Position numbers and translations under genes: made by a program
The notes under the pieces: model-generated
Database searches by the model: none
Seen by the model: only the letters and a program-made list of their open reading frames with translations
Told to the model about the DNA's origin: nothing
Part shown: positions 11,492-21,057 of the stretch, in pieces
Numbering within the stretch: position 1 is the stretch's first letter
Layout: each line of letters opens with the position of its first letter
Origin: Parasphingorhabdus sp.
GTDB lineage: Bacteria; Pseudomonadota; Alphaproteobacteria; Sphingomonadales; Sphingomonadaceae
Assembly (NCBI GenBank): GCA_030373505.1
Contig: JAUCYS010000001.1
Location: 248,001-312,000, forward strand
Direction: 5' to 3'
DNA: 64,000 bases

Positions 11492-12376
11492 ATGACGTCA
11501 AGTGCCCAGTTAAATCCAGATGTCGTGGTGCGTTTTGCCCCAAGCCCCAACGGATTGTTGCATTTGGGCCACGCCTATGCGGCGATGGTGGCCCATGATT
11601 TCGCCCGGCAACGGGAGGGACGATTTCTGCTGCGGATCGAGGACATCGATAGCGGGCGCAGCCGCAGCGAATTTGTTGCCGCGATACTGGAAGATCTGCG
11701 CTGGCTCGGATTGCACTGGGACGGAGAGGTGATTTTCCAGTCCGAGCGGCTGGACAGCTATGCTCTGGCTGCGGATCAGCTGAAGGCGAGGGGCCTGCTC
11801 TATCCTTGTTTCTGCAGTCGTGCCGAGCTCCGGCAGTTACTGGTGGATCGCCCGCAACCGCAGAGCGCCGATGGTCCAGTCTATCCCGGAACGTGCCGGC
11901 ATCTGGACCCGGAACTGGCCAGAAAGAGGGCTGCAACCGAACCGCATAGCTGGCGGCTGGACATTGCGAAGGCGATAGCCATCACCGGGCCCCTGCAGTG
12001 GATGGACGAGCGGCATGGTTCGCAAGCCTGTCACCCCGAGCGGCTCGGGGATGTCATTCTCGTGCCAAAGGAAATGCCGGTGGCCTATCATCTTGCGGTA
12101 ACGCTCGACGATGCGCGAGATGGTATCAGCCATGTCGTCCGTGGTGACGATCTGTTCACCTCCACTCATATACATCGACTGTTGCAGGCACTGCTGGAAT
12201 TGCCAACGCCGGTTTATTTCCACCATGGCCTGCTGTGTGACGGCAAGGGCGAAAAACTGTCGAAAAGTCGCGATTCTGCCTCTTTGTCCGTATTGCGAAA
12301 AGGCGGTCAAAACGGGCATGGCCTGATGCAGGATTTGCGGCAGGGAATCTTCCCGGTTGGAATCTCTCTTCTGTAA
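11492..12376 (+). CDS. gluQ: Glutamyl-Q tRNA(Asp) synthetase
   Basis: Truncated glutamyl-tRNA synthetase paralogue that glutamylates the queuosine base in the anticodon of tRNA(Asp). 294 aa without an anticodon-binding domain, as expected. Class I signatures: RFAPSPNG with HLGH (24-27) and KLSKS near 255. Cysteines in PCFCSRAEL and YPGTCRH form the zinc site of the family. The C-terminal ~20 residues are unlike most homologues I know but read in frame to a stop. Its dependence on queuosine links it to queF at 28.6 kb. It lies 15 bp before the HIG1 protein. Confidence 0.93.
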   Translation: MTSSAQLNPDVVVRFAPSPNGLLHLGHAYAAMVAHDFARQREGRFLLRIEDIDSGRSRSEFVAAILEDLRWLGLHWDGEVIFQSERLDSYALAADQLKARGLLYPCFCSRAELRQLLVDRPQPQSADGPVYPGTCRHLDPELARKRAATEPHSWRLDIAKAIAITGPLQWMDERHGSQACHPERLGDVILVPKEMPVAYHLAVTLDDARDGISHVVRGDDLFTSTHIHRLLQALLELPTPVYFHHGLLCDGKGEKLSKSRDSASLSVLRKGGQNGHGLMQDLRQGIFPVGISLL

Positions 12377-12391
12377 GCTTAAGGTGTTTTC

Positions 12392-12622
12392 ATGAGCTAT
12401 ATTTTGATATTGATGATCATCGCAGCGGCAGGTGCCGTCGTTTACGCCCTGGTACGTGGACTGATTGCTTTCGCCAACATGGAGCCGGGGGATGTGGATG
12501 CTGACGGCATCACAGCCTCGCACAAGAAGCAGAATGAAATGATGTTTGCCCGCGTCAAATATCAGGCAATTGCTATTGGACTCGTTGTGCTTCTGCTGGT
12601 TCTGGCTGGCGGTCAGGCCTAG
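12392..12622 (+). CDS. Small two-helix HIG1-type membrane protein
   Basis: 76 aa with two membrane helices, residues ~4-25 and ~55-74, joined by a polar loop with HKKQNEMMFARVKYQAIA, the typical HIG1/"twin transmembrane helix" segment. Homologues of this family in mitochondria associate with cytochrome c oxidase supercomplexes; the bacterial role is not established. It lies between gluQ and the cobalamin adenosyltransferase, 12 bp before the latter, an arrangement I recognise from other sphingomonads. Confidence 0.85.
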   Translation: MSYILILMIIAAAGAVVYALVRGLIAFANMEPGDVDADGITASHKKQNEMMFARVKYQAIAIGLVVLLLVLAGGQA

Positions 12623-12634
12623 GCCACCGCTCCG

Positions 12635-13213
12635 ATGGTCAAACTCAACAAAATATACACCAGGACCGGCGATGACGGCACGACCGGACTGGTCGACGGT
12701 TCCCGTATAGCCAAACATGACCCGCGTATGGCGGCGATTGGTGATGTTGACGAACTGAACAGTACGCTGGGCGTCGCAATTTGCGAAATTGCCGATGATG
12801 CGCTGGTTCGGGAATTGCGTAACGTTCAGAATGACCTGTTCGACCTGGGTGCGGATCTGGCCACGCCGGCCGCAGCGGATGACGATTTTTCGCCTTCGGA
12901 AATGGTGCTCCGCATCCTGCCATCGCAGGTTGAGCGTCTGGAAACGCTGATTGATGCTGCGACCGCGACTCTCGACCCGCTTACAAGTTTCATTCTGCCT
13001 GGCGGAGCAAAAGCCGCTGCGGCCATTCATCTCGTCCGTGCGGTAGCGCGGCGGACCGAGCGGACCTGTGTCGCCGCAGGCCAGGAGATGGCGCTGAATC
13101 CGCAGGCGCTGGCCTATGTCAACCGGCTCTCCGACTATCTGTTCGTGCTCGGACGAGCGCTCAATAACGGCGGCAAGGACGATATATTGTGGGTCCCTGG
13201 AGGATCTCGCTAG
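12635..13213 (+). CDS. Cob(I)alamin adenosyltransferase, PduO type
   Basis: Transfers the adenosyl group of ATP to cob(I)alamin or cobyrinate diamide, making adenosylcobalamin. 192 aa. The N-terminal ATP motif TRTGDDGTTGL (9-19) and the helix RAVARRTERT are the two family signatures; DVDELNSTLG is also typical. No other cobalamin gene is near, so it probably serves salvage or a B12 enzyme such as methylmalonyl-CoA mutase elsewhere. It starts 12 bp after the HIG1 protein. Confidence 0.94.
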   Translation: MVKLNKIYTRTGDDGTTGLVDGSRIAKHDPRMAAIGDVDELNSTLGVAICEIADDALVRELRNVQNDLFDLGADLATPAAADDDFSPSEMVLRILPSQVERLETLIDAATATLDPLTSFILPGGAKAAAAIHLVRAVARRTERTCVAAGQEMALNPQALAYVNRLSDYLFVLGRALNNGGKDDILWVPGGSR

Positions 13214-13272
13214 AGCGCGAAAGCGCGAAGGCCCGACGAAATGTTGCAACCATTTCCGGCCAATATACGTTG

Positions 13273-13300
13273 TTGACCTGAATATCGTTCGCTCTATGTT
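13273..13300 (+). promoter_or_regulatory. Candidate sigma-70-type promoter for egtB-egtD
   Basis: TTGACC at 13273-13278 and TATGTT at 13295-13300 are separated by 16 bp. They lie 34 bp before the egtB start codon in the only sizeable gap (120 bp) upstream of the pair. Matched by eye only. Confidence 0.4.
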
Positions 13301-13333
13301 CTGAAAAGAAACAGAGCTTCCACCGGAGTAGGA

Positions 13334-14560
13334 TTGATCGCCAGCCAACCACAACGTCCGTTCATGCCTTCGCCTGACGCAGATAATGATAGCCGACCGA
13401 GCGATCTTCTCGCTCGTTTTCGAAACGTCCGCAGCCATTCTGTCGGACTGGCGGAAGGTCTGAGCGACGCAGACGCCACCGTGCAGTCGATGGATGATGC
13501 GTCGCCGACCAAATGGCATCTTGCCCATACCAGCTGGTTTTTCGAGACCTTCCTGCTGCGCGACCATGTCCCCGGCTATGCCGTTTTCAACGACCGATAT
13601 GCCTATCTTTTCAATAGCTATTACGAGGCCGAGGGTGATCGCCACGCACGACCGGAGCGGGGGCTGCTGACTCGCCCCTCACTGGAAGAGATTCTCGCCT
13701 ATCGCGCGCATGTTGACGCTGCGATGACGGAGGCGATGACCGGCTTCATGGAGCCGCAGCTCGATCTGGTGGAACTCGGTCTCCATCACGAACAGCAGCA
13801 TCAGGAATTGCTGCTGACCGATATTCTCCATCTCTTTTCCCGCAATCCTCTGATGCCGGTTTATTCGGAAAAGCGGCCCGATATTGCGGCCCTTGCTTCT
13901 TCGCTCCAGTGGCTCGAAGGACCGACCGGTGTGCATTCGATCGGGCATGCGGGCCCCTCGTTCGCCTTCGATTGCGAAGGGCCGCGCCACGACGTGCTGC
14001 TCCATCCCAATGCCTTGGCAGACCGCCCAGTGACGAATGGCGAATGGCTGACATTCATCGAAAGCGGCGGATATCGCGATCCCGTTCACTGGCTGTCGGA
14101 CGGCTGGGCATGGGTCCAGAACCAGCATATCGAGGCACCTTTATACTGGAACAGGGCGGCCGGTCCGGAGTGGTCGGAATTTGGCCTGGCGGGCAATCAT
14201 GCGCTCGATCCTTCCGCACCGGTCAAGCATATCAGCCTTTATGAGGCCGATGCCTATGCCACGTGGGCCGGTGCGCGCTTGCCGACCGAAGCGGAATGGG
14301 AAGTGGCGGCGGCACAGGGCTTGCCGAACAGCGGCCTGGTCTGGGAATGGACCGGAAGCGCCTATCGGCCCTATCCGGGCTTCAGGCCTGCTGCCGGAGC
14401 GGTGGGCGAATATAATGGCAAGTTCATGTCCGGGCAATTTGTTCTCAAAGGCGGCAGCATCGCCACTTCACCCGGCCATATGCGGTCCAGCTATCGCAAT
14501 TTCTTCTACCCCCACCAGCGCTGGCAGTTCACCGGATTGCGGCTCGCCAAAGACCTATAG
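13334..14560 (+). CDS. egtB: Ergothioneine synthase EgtB (iron-dependent sulfoxide synthase)
   Basis: Joins trimethylhistidine (hercynine) to a thiol with O2 to form the sulfoxide precursor of ergothioneine. 408 aa: an N-terminal DinB-like domain and a C-terminal formylglycine-generating-type fold with VWEWTGS and RSSYRNFF near the end. The iron site is His65 (KWHLAH) plus His152 and His156 (HHEQQHQE). Start is a TTG preceded by GGAGTAGGA; an ATG 10 codons in has no ribosome site. egtD follows after 17 bp. No egtA or egtC is adjacent, so the thiol donor cannot be told from the context. Confidence 0.94.
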   Translation: MIASQPQRPFMPSPDADNDSRPSDLLARFRNVRSHSVGLAEGLSDADATVQSMDDASPTKWHLAHTSWFFETFLLRDHVPGYAVFNDRYAYLFNSYYEAEGDRHARPERGLLTRPSLEEILAYRAHVDAAMTEAMTGFMEPQLDLVELGLHHEQQHQELLLTDILHLFSRNPLMPVYSEKRPDIAALASSLQWLEGPTGVHSIGHAGPSFAFDCEGPRHDVLLHPNALADRPVTNGEWLTFIESGGYRDPVHWLSDGWAWVQNQHIEAPLYWNRAAGPEWSEFGLAGNHALDPSAPVKHISLYEADAYATWAGARLPTEAEWEVAAAQGLPNSGLVWEWTGSAYRPYPGFRPAAGAVGEYNGKFMSGQFVLKGGSIATSPGHMRSSYRNFFYPHQRWQFTGLRLAKDL

Positions 14561-14577
14561 GACCAAGGATTTCTGTC

Positions 14578-15537
14578 ATGGATATGACCACCAGCATCGT
14601 CGATAACAATTTTCGCAAGGATGTGCGCCGCTGCTTTGAACAGCAGGCCTATGCGATCCCAGCTCGCTGGCTGTATGACCGGCGCGGATCGGAACTGTTC
14701 GAGGACATAACCGAGCTGCCGGAATATTATCCGACCCGGACCGAAACCAAGCTGTTGGAGGATCATGGCTCCGACTTTGCCAAAGCCATTGGAACGGGGC
14801 GGGCGGTCATTGAATTTGGTTCGGGAAGCTCGGTCAAGACCCCGCATCTGCTGCACGCGGTCAAGCCCGCAGCCTATGTGCCGATCGACATCTCCGGCGA
14901 GTTTCTCGAACATAGCGCTGCCATGTTGCAGGACGATTTTCCGGACCTACCGGTCTATCCGGTCGAAGCCGATTTCATGAAGCGGGTGGAATTGCCCGAT
15001 GCCGTGGCCGATCTGTCCAAGCTGGGTTTCTTTCCCGGTTCAACTATCGGCAATATGATTGCGAGAAGCTCGGTCGACCTGCTCCGGTCGATGCGCGAAA
15101 CGCTCGGCATAGGCTCGCAGCTGCTGATCGGAATGGACCGCATCAAGGACCCCGCGATACTGGTCGATGCCTATGACGACAGCGCTGGCGTGACCGCCCA
15201 ATTCTCGCTCAATCTGCTCGACCGGATAAACCGGGAACTGGACGGCGACATTCCGGTCGAGAAATTCCGCCATATCGCGGTCTGGAACGATCATTATGCC
15301 CGGGTGGAAATCTATCTCGAAGCGCAGGATGACGTGACTTTCACCGTCGACGGCACAACCCACCGCCTGACTGGTGGCAAGCGTATCCATATCGAGAATA
15401 GTCACAAATTCGGTTTGTGCGATGCCCGGCTGATGCTGCGCGCCGGTGGCTGGACGCCGCTTTGCGAGTGGAGCGACGAGCAGGACTATTTCACGCTGAT
15501 CCTGGCCGAGGCGCATCCCTACAAACATGCGCCGTGA
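14578..15537 (+). CDS. egtD: L-histidine N-alpha-methyltransferase EgtD
   Basis: SAM-dependent trimethylation of histidine to hercynine, the first step of ergothioneine synthesis. 319 aa, the usual length. The SAM site is IEFGSGSSVKTPHLL (about 79-93), and IPARWLYDRRGSELF plus LPEYYPTRTE are family hallmarks. It forms an operon with egtB. Its stop is immediately adjacent to the stop of the convergent DUF1176 gene, leaving no room for a separate terminator. Confidence 0.96.
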   Translation: MDMTTSIVDNNFRKDVRRCFEQQAYAIPARWLYDRRGSELFEDITELPEYYPTRTETKLLEDHGSDFAKAIGTGRAVIEFGSGSSVKTPHLLHAVKPAAYVPIDISGEFLEHSAAMLQDDFPDLPVYPVEADFMKRVELPDAVADLSKLGFFPGSTIGNMIARSSVDLLRSMRETLGIGSQLLIGMDRIKDPAILVDAYDDSAGVTAQFSLNLLDRINRELDGDIPVEKFRHIAVWNDHYARVEIYLEAQDDVTFTVDGTTHRLTGGKRIHIENSHKFGLCDARLMLRAGGWTPLCEWSDEQDYFTLILAEAHPYKHAP

Positions 15538-16635
15538 TCAATCGGTCGCCGATCCGCTCTGCTCCGCCTGGCGGTAATTGGCGCGCCAGATCGTGATCCA
15601 TTCATGAGCGCCGCGGCATTCCGTCATCGCGCTGGCTTCGATCAGCCGGAACATGTCTCCGTCCCAGACATAATTTTCGGCTTTGCCGCAATCGCCGAGG
15701 CCGCGCCCCTTGCCATAGCTACTGAGGATCTGGTTCTGTTCGTCCCAACCGGCATTGACGAGCAAGGGGTCGGTGCCTTCACCGCCCCAGCTGGGCTGCC
15801 GGTCAAATTTCGCCGGGGCAAAGGTCCAGCCGCTTTCGGCATCGGAGTTTTCGACATATTCGCCGATATAGGGCGCGCTGGAAAAATTATAGGCGCCCGC
15901 ACCGCAGGATATCAGCACCAAGGCCCGATATCGATTGCCGCGCTTGCCGAGCGGATAGGCCTGATCCTCGACGAGGCCATAGCGGTCATCCTTGCATTTC
16001 GAATCCTCCGCCAGGGCGACCAATGCTGTGGCTTCGGGAACCAGCGCTGCGTTTTCCCAATGGTCTACGGTGACCAGCGGGATGCCGATGGTGCGGGGCT
16101 GAAACGCGCGTGAACCTTTCGCGACCAGCGCCGCCTTGGTGCCGGCACGGGCCTGTTGCTGGTCGATATAACGCAGGGCAGCGGATGAGCCGGCCAGCGA
16201 AATTTTGGAGATGATTTTGTCATCCGGCCCCTTCAGCAAAAGCTCGCTGCCCTGGATGATGGACTGCACGACCTTTCTGGCATCCTGGCCGACAATTTCG
16301 ATCGGATAGTCGCCCTCGACAATCGGCCCCGTATCGACCAGCCGGTCGTCGACAAACATCCGGTAGCGATCGATATCGTCAACATGGACCGTCGCCCGAA
16401 CCCTCAGAATATCTTCGCTGCCGGCCGTCCGGATGATGGATACCGGGCCGTGCACGTCATCAAAGACCGTCCCCAGCTCTTCCGGTGTCAGGGACACGGC
16501 GCGACATATCCCGCCATTGTCGCAGCCCACAGCCCAGTTCTTGAAGCTGAGGACTTCGCCTGGCTGGGCGGCCGGTGCGGCGGTGGCAGCGGCCAGTGTT
16601 GCGAAGATTCCGGCAATGAAATTGATAGGGGACAT
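15538..16635 (-). CDS. Exported DUF1176-family protein
   Basis: 365 aa with an N-terminal signal peptide (hydrophobic FIAGIFATLAAATAAPAAA-like stretch, cleavage near 22-24). The body resembles DUF1176 proteins: a first domain with paired cysteines (CDNGGIC) and a later region with tryptophan-rich blocks. Function unknown; the family is periplasmic. It is divergent from the 3-hydroxyacyl-CoA dehydrogenase gene (76 bp between starts) and convergent with egtD. Confidence 0.82.
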   Translation of the reverse strand: MSPINFIAGIFATLAAATAAPAAQPGEVLSFKNWAVGCDNGGICRAVSLTPEELGTVFDDVHGPVSIIRTAGSEDILRVRATVHVDDIDRYRMFVDDRLVDTGPIVEGDYPIEIVGQDARKVVQSIIQGSELLLKGPDDKIISKISLAGSSAALRYIDQQQARAGTKAALVAKGSRAFQPRTIGIPLVTVDHWENAALVPEATALVALAEDSKCKDDRYGLVEDQAYPLGKRGNRYRALVLISCGAGAYNFSSAPYIGEYVENSDAESGWTFAPAKFDRQPSWGGEGTDPLLVNAGWDEQNQILSSYGKGRGLGDCGKAENYVWDGDMFRLIEASAMTECRGAHEWITIWRANYRQAEQSGSATD

Positions 16636-16711
16636 AATTGCAATCTAGCCAGTTTGACCGACAATCGCTAGTGGCATGTTCAATCCTAGAGAAAAGTTTG
16701 GAAGGCAGAGA

Positions 16712-17581
16712 ATGAAAGCAATCGGCATTATCGGATCGGGGCAAATGGGTGCCGGTATCGCACAGGTTTCGGCACAGGCTGGCTATCATGTCTATCTGTC
16801 TGATCTCAGCATGGAGATTGCCGAGCGCAGCAAGGAGGGTATCGCCAAGCAGCTTGCGCGGCTGGTGGAAAAGGAAAAGATCGATCATCAGGCCGCCGAA
16901 ACCGCGCTTGGCCGGATCGAACCGATCGTCCAGCTCGATCCGATGGCGAATGCCGATATCATCATCGAGGCGGCAACCGAGCGGGAAGAGGTAAAGCGCC
17001 AGATTTTTGCCGCTGCTTCCGAAGTGCTAGGCCATCAGGCGATCCTTGCCAGCAACACCTCGTCGATTTCGATCACCCGGCTGGCGCAGGCGGTCAAGGA
17101 CCCGTCGCGCTTTGTCGGCGTGCATTTCTTCAACCCCGTACCGCTAATGGGGCTGGTTGAAGTGATCCGCGGCCTGGCGACCAGCGACCAGACTGCGGCG
17201 ATGGCCAGCGACTTTGCCAAGGCGGTCGGGAAAATTCCGGTGATGGCGAAGGATTCGCCCTGTTTCGTGGTCAACCGCATCCTGCTGCCGATGCTCAACG
17301 AGGCGTTTTTCGTGCTTGGCGAAGGCACGGCGTCGATGCAGGATATCGACCGCGGCGTGCAGCTTGGCCTCGGCCATCCGATGGGACCGCTGACGCTGGC
17401 CGATCTGATCGGGCTGGACACATTGCTGGAAATCCTGCGTGTACTGCAGACTGATTTCGGTGACCCCAAATATCGCCCTGCGCCGATCCTCTGCAAATAT
17501 GTCGAGGCCGGCTGGCTGGGTCGCAAGACCGGCAAGGGTTTTTATGATTATTCGGGCGAAGTGCCTGTCGCGACGATGTGA
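16712..17581 (+). CDS. 3-hydroxybutyryl/3-hydroxyacyl-CoA dehydrogenase
   Basis: NAD-dependent oxidation of 3-hydroxyacyl-CoA. 289 aa single-function enzyme: Rossmann motif [10 protein letters not shown] (8-17), the NTSSIS segment, catalytic His in [10 protein letters not shown] and Glu/Asn of the C-terminal helical domain. I chose the ATG at 16712 because GGAAGGCAGAGA lies just upstream; the frame is open 12 codons further but begins off the motif. Its GTGA end overlaps the start of the methyltransferase, so the two are coupled. Confidence 0.94.
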   Translation: MKAIGIIGSGQMGAGIAQVSAQAGYHVYLSDLSMEIAERSKEGIAKQLARLVEKEKIDHQAAETALGRIEPIVQLDPMANADIIIEAATEREEVKRQIFAAASEVLGHQAILASNTSSISITRLAQAVKDPSRFVGVHFFNPVPLMGLVEVIRGLATSDQTAAMASDFAKAVGKIPVMAKDSPCFVVNRILLPMLNEAFFVLGEGTASMQDIDRGVQLGLGHPMGPLTLADLIGLDTLLEILRVLQTDFGDPKYRPAPILCKYVEAGWLGRKTGKGFYDYSGEVPVATM

Positions 17582-18174
17582 ACGGATATGATCCTCAGAC
17601 GCTGGCATTCTATCAGCAGAACGCCGATCATTATATCGACGACCATCCCCGTGATGTAGCCGACCATATTCCTGCCTTTCTTGCCCTCCTGTCACCGGGG
17701 GGCACGATCCTGGAACTGGGCTGTGGCGGCGGTATCGATGCTGCTTATATGACAGAGCGGGGTTTTGTCGTCGATGCTACGGACGGCGTCGCGGAAATGG
17801 CGGCGAAAGCGGAACAGCGCCTGAAACGTCCGGTACGGATCATGCGCCATCACGAACTCGATGAACGTGAGCGCTATGATGCGGTCATTGCGACCGCTTC
17901 CCTATTGCATGTGCCCAAGCAGGACTTGCCCGATATCCTGAGCAGAATCTGGCGTTCCCTGAAGCCCGGCGGATGGCATGTGGCGACATATAAGACCGGC
18001 CATGCGGAAGGATGGGATGACCATCATCGATATTATAACTATCCCTCGCTGGAAGAATTGGAGGCATGTTATAAGCAAGCCGGGCTATGGTCCGGTTTGG
18101 AAATAAGAGCCTCTATGGGAAGCGGCTTGTTTAGCGGACCATGTCCATGGCTCACGATCCAAGTGCAAAAATAG
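17578..18174 (+). CDS. Class I SAM-dependent methyltransferase
   Basis: 198 aa. Motif I is [14 protein letters not shown], motif II DATDG, followed by ASLLHVP and LKPGGW, a standard class I methyltransferase. The GTG start overlaps the preceding stop by 4 bp. The N-terminus ([16 protein letters not shown]) is the type seen in small-molecule methyltransferases. Substrate unknown. It may share a transcript with the epoxide hydrolase that follows. Confidence 0.88.
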   Translation: MNGYDPQTLAFYQQNADHYIDDHPRDVADHIPAFLALLSPGGTILELGCGGGIDAAYMTERGFVVDATDGVAEMAAKAEQRLKRPVRIMRHHELDERERYDAVIATASLLHVPKQDLPDILSRIWRSLKPGGWHVATYKTGHAEGWDDHHRYYNYPSLEELEACYKQAGLWSGLEIRASMGSGLFSGPCPWLTIQVQK

Positions 18175-18194
18175 AAGCGGAAAGAACAGCAGAT

Positions 18195-19337
18195 ATGACG
18201 GAAATCAGAGACTTTACGATCGATATCCCGAAGACCGCACTGGACGATCTGGACATAAGATTGCGGCATGTGCGCTGGCCTGATCCGGAGCCGGTGGATG
18301 ACTGGTCGCAGGGGATTCCGCTCGATTATGTCAAGACGATCGTCGATCACTGGCGGACCAGCTATGACTGGAAACGCTGTCAGGATGCGCTCAACCAATA
18401 TGCCCATCATCTGACCGAGATCGACGGCGTCGATATCCATTTCATGCATATTCGGTCGCCGGAAGCCGATGCGCGGCCGCTGATCATTACCCACGGCTGG
18501 CCGGGATCGATCGTCGAGTTCATGGATGTGATCGGCCCGCTGACCGATCCGGTTGCTTATGGCGGCGAGGCGAAGGACGCCTATCATCTGGTGGTGCCGT
18601 CGCTGCCCGGCTACGGTTTTTCCGGCAAGCCGACCACCACCGGCTGGGGCATCGAAAAAATCGCCACGGCCTGGGACACGCTGATGACCCGGCTTGGCTA
18701 TGACCGCTATTTTGCCCAGGGCGGCGATTGGGGCGGCATGGTGACCTCGGTCATTGGCGCGCAAAATCTGGGGCGATGCGCTGGCATCCACGTCAATCTG
18801 GTCATCGTCGGCCCGCCGTCCGAAGAAATCATGACCAATCCGACGCCGGAAGAGCAGGCATCGCTGGCGCATTTCGCGGTCTACCAGTCGCAGGGTGCGG
18901 GCTATGCCGAAATCCAGCGGACCCGGCCGCAGACGCTCGGCTATGGCCTGGCCGATTCGCCGGTCGGGCAGATGGCCTGGATCATGGAGAAATTCCAGGG
19001 CTGGTCCGATGACGCCAAGGCGCCCGATGAAAATTTCGACTGCGACCATCTGCTCGACAATGTCATGATCTACTGGCTCAACAACGCCGGAGCCTCCTCG
19101 GCGCGGCTGTACCGCGAAAGCTTCGGTGCGCCCAACATCGATCCGGTCGAGATCCCGTCGGGCTGCAGCATCTTCCCCAACGAGATCATCACCCCCTCGC
19201 GCCGCTGGGCGGAACAGCGGTTCAAGGATCTGCGCCACTGGGGTCAACCGGAACACGGCGGCCATTTTGCCGCGATGGAAGTACCGGAACTGTTCATCGC
19301 CGAAGTACGGAGCTGTTTCGGCGCGATGGAGCTCTAG
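18195..19337 (+). CDS. Epoxide hydrolase (alpha/beta hydrolase with EHN domain)
   Basis: 380 aa. An N-terminal epoxide-hydrolase cap-type domain (residues ~4-110) precedes the alpha/beta hydrolase core. The oxyanion motif HGWPG begins at His100, the nucleophile is Asp178 in GGDWGG, and the catalytic His lies in EHGGHFAAME near the C-terminus. This matches microsomal/juvenile-hormone-type epoxide hydrolases. I chose the ATG at 18195; in-frame ATGs at 18141 and 18147 would overlap the methyltransferase. It lies 6 bp before the transporter operon. Confidence 0.93.
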   Translation: MTEIRDFTIDIPKTALDDLDIRLRHVRWPDPEPVDDWSQGIPLDYVKTIVDHWRTSYDWKRCQDALNQYAHHLTEIDGVDIHFMHIRSPEADARPLIITHGWPGSIVEFMDVIGPLTDPVAYGGEAKDAYHLVVPSLPGYGFSGKPTTTGWGIEKIATAWDTLMTRLGYDRYFAQGGDWGGMVTSVIGAQNLGRCAGIHVNLVIVGPPSEEIMTNPTPEEQASLAHFAVYQSQGAGYAEIQRTRPQTLGYGLADSPVGQMAWIMEKFQGWSDDAKAPDENFDCDHLLDNVMIYWLNNAGASSARLYRESFGAPNIDPVEIPSGCSIFPNEIITPSRRWAEQRFKDLRHWGQPEHGGHFAAMEVPELFIAEVRSCFGAMEL

Positions 19338-19343
19338 CCGCGC

Positions 19344-20264
19344 GTGCTGGCCCTGATCACCCGGCGGCTGATGACGGCTATTCCGACGCTGCTGGTGATC
19401 ATATTGGCGTCCTTCTTCCTGATGCGGCTGGCGCCCGGCGGACCCTTTGACGGGGAGCGTCCCTTGGACCCGGAAACCCGGGCTGCCTTGCAAAAGGCCT
19501 ATGGTCTGGACCAGCCGCTCTGGGAGCAGGCATGGCTTTATCTTTCGCGGCTGGTGCAGGGCGATTTCGGGCCGTCTCTGGTGTACCGCGATTTCACCGT
19601 ATCGGAACTGATCGCGCAGGGCCTGCCGATCTCCCTCACTCTGGGCGGACTGGCGATAGTGCTGGCGCTGATGATCGGAGTGACGGCTGGCCTGTTCGCA
19701 GCGGTGCGAGCCGGAAAGACGGCGGACCAGACAATCATGATGGCGGCGACGGTCGCTACCGCGCTGCCGACCTTTGTGACCGGGCCGGCGCTGGCGCTGT
19801 TTTTCGGTTTGTGGCTTGGCCTGCTTCCCGTTTCCGGTACCGGTGAAGGCCTTTCATGGCTGGTCATGCCGGTGGTGGCGCTGGCGCTGCCGGTGTCGGG
19901 CGCGATCGCCAAGCTTACCCGGGCGGGGCTGGCGACCGTGCTCAAGCAGGATCATATCCGCACCGCGCGCGCGCGCGGTCTGTCCGAGACTAAAATTCTG
20001 TATAAACATGGTCTTCGGCCAGCGCTGGTGCCGGTGGCTAGCTATCTCGGGCCAGCCGCTGCTGGCCTGCTGACCGGAGCGGTAGTGGTCGAAACCGTGT
20101 TCGGACTGCCGGGCCTCGGCCGCTATTTTGTGCAAGGGGCGCTTAACCGCGACTATCCGCTCGTGCTTGGCGTGGTCACTCTTTATGCGGCGCTGATCAT
20201 CCTGTTCAACCTGTTCGCCGATCTGGTCTATGGCTGGCTCGATCCCAGAATGCGGGAAGGGTGA
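19344..20264 (+). CDS. ABC transporter permease, DppB/OppB type
   Basis: 306 aa inner-membrane permease. The N-terminal helix is followed by RLAPGGPFDGERPLDPET and the AYGLDQPLWEQ segment typical of DppB/OppB, then about five more helices and the cytoplasmic EAA loop (AKLTRAGLATVLKQDHIRTARARGL). GTG start, 6 bp after the epoxide hydrolase. It forms a complete permease/ATPase set with the next two genes, but no substrate-binding protein gene is present nearby. Confidence 0.93.
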   Translation: MLALITRRLMTAIPTLLVIILASFFLMRLAPGGPFDGERPLDPETRAALQKAYGLDQPLWEQAWLYLSRLVQGDFGPSLVYRDFTVSELIAQGLPISLTLGGLAIVLALMIGVTAGLFAAVRAGKTADQTIMMAATVATALPTFVTGPALALFFGLWLGLLPVSGTGEGLSWLVMPVVALALPVSGAIAKLTRAGLATVLKQDHIRTARARGLSETKILYKHGLRPALVPVASYLGPAAAGLLTGAVVVETVFGLPGLGRYFVQGALNRDYPLVLGVVTLYAALIILFNLFADLVYGWLDPRMREG

Positions 20265-20268
20265 AGCG

Positions 20269-21057
20269 GTGCTGAAACCCCGTTTCCCGCTTGTGGTTGT
20301 CCTGGCGATCATAGTGCTGGCTTTGGTGCTGCCCTTTCTGTTGCCCTGGACTTATGACCAGATCGACTGGGATGCGGTGCGTGCACCGGCGTTTAGCGGC
20401 GCGCATATATTCGGCACCGATGAAATCGGCCGAGACCGCCTGGCGCGGCTGGCCGCCGGCACGAGGATCACCCTGATGGTCGCGATTGCCGCAGCACTGG
20501 TTTCGCTGGTGGTCGGCATCGCCTGGGGCGCGACCGCCGGCTGGATCGGCGGCCGGGTCGACGAAGCGATGATGCGAATTGTCGACGGTCTCTATGCGCT
20601 GCCGTTCATGTTCATCGTCATCCTGCTGATGGTGGTCTTCGGCCGCTCGATCCTCCTGGTGTTCGTCGGCATCGGACTGGTCGAATGGCTGACCATGGCG
20701 CGGGTGGTGCGGGGGCAGGTGATGGCGCTCAAGCAGCGACCGTTCATTCTCGCCGCCGAGGCGGCAGGGACGCCGTCCAGAATGATCATGTTGCGCCATA
20801 TGTTGCCGAATATCGCTGGCGTCGCTCTGGCCTATCTGATGCTGACCGTACCGCAGGTGGTGATGGTCGAGAGTTTCCTCTCCTTTCTGGGTCTGGGCGT
20901 GCAGGAACCGCTGACTTCGCTGGGCATCCTGGTCAAGGAAGGCGCGGATGATATGGACATGACTCCGCTCGGTCTGGCGCTGCCTGGCGGTCTGCTGGTC
21001 ATGCTATTGGTCTGCCTGACCATCGAGGGCGAACGGCTGAGAGACCGCTTCTCATGA
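20269..21057 (+). CDS. ABC transporter permease, DppC/OppC type
   Basis: Second permease, ~262 aa. After the first helix it has HIFGTDEIGRDRLARLAAG, the usual DppC landmark, and the EAA loop QRPFILAAEAAGTPSRMIM. I chose the GTG at 20269, preceded by GGGAAGGG and 4 bp after the previous stop; an upstream ATG in frame overlaps the first permease. Its stop overlaps the ATPase start as ATGA. Confidence 0.93.
   Translation: MLKPRFPLVVVLAIIVLALVLPFLLPWTYDQIDWDAVRAPAFSGAHIFGTDEIGRDRLARLAAGTRITLMVAIAAALVSLVVGIAWGATAGWIGGRVDEAMMRIVDGLYALPFMFIVILLMVVFGRSILLVFVGIGLVEWLTMARVVRGQVMALKQRPFILAAEAAGTPSRMIMLRHMLPNIAGVALAYLMLTVPQVVMVESFLSFLGLGVQEPLTSLGILVKEGADDMDMTPLGLALPGGLLVMLLVCLTIEGERLRDRFS

Noticed and set aside
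12260-12376. Possible frameshift at the C-terminus of gluQ
   Set aside because: The in-frame tail still shows an LR...G...L...L pattern compatible with the family, and neither other frame restores a clearly better end.
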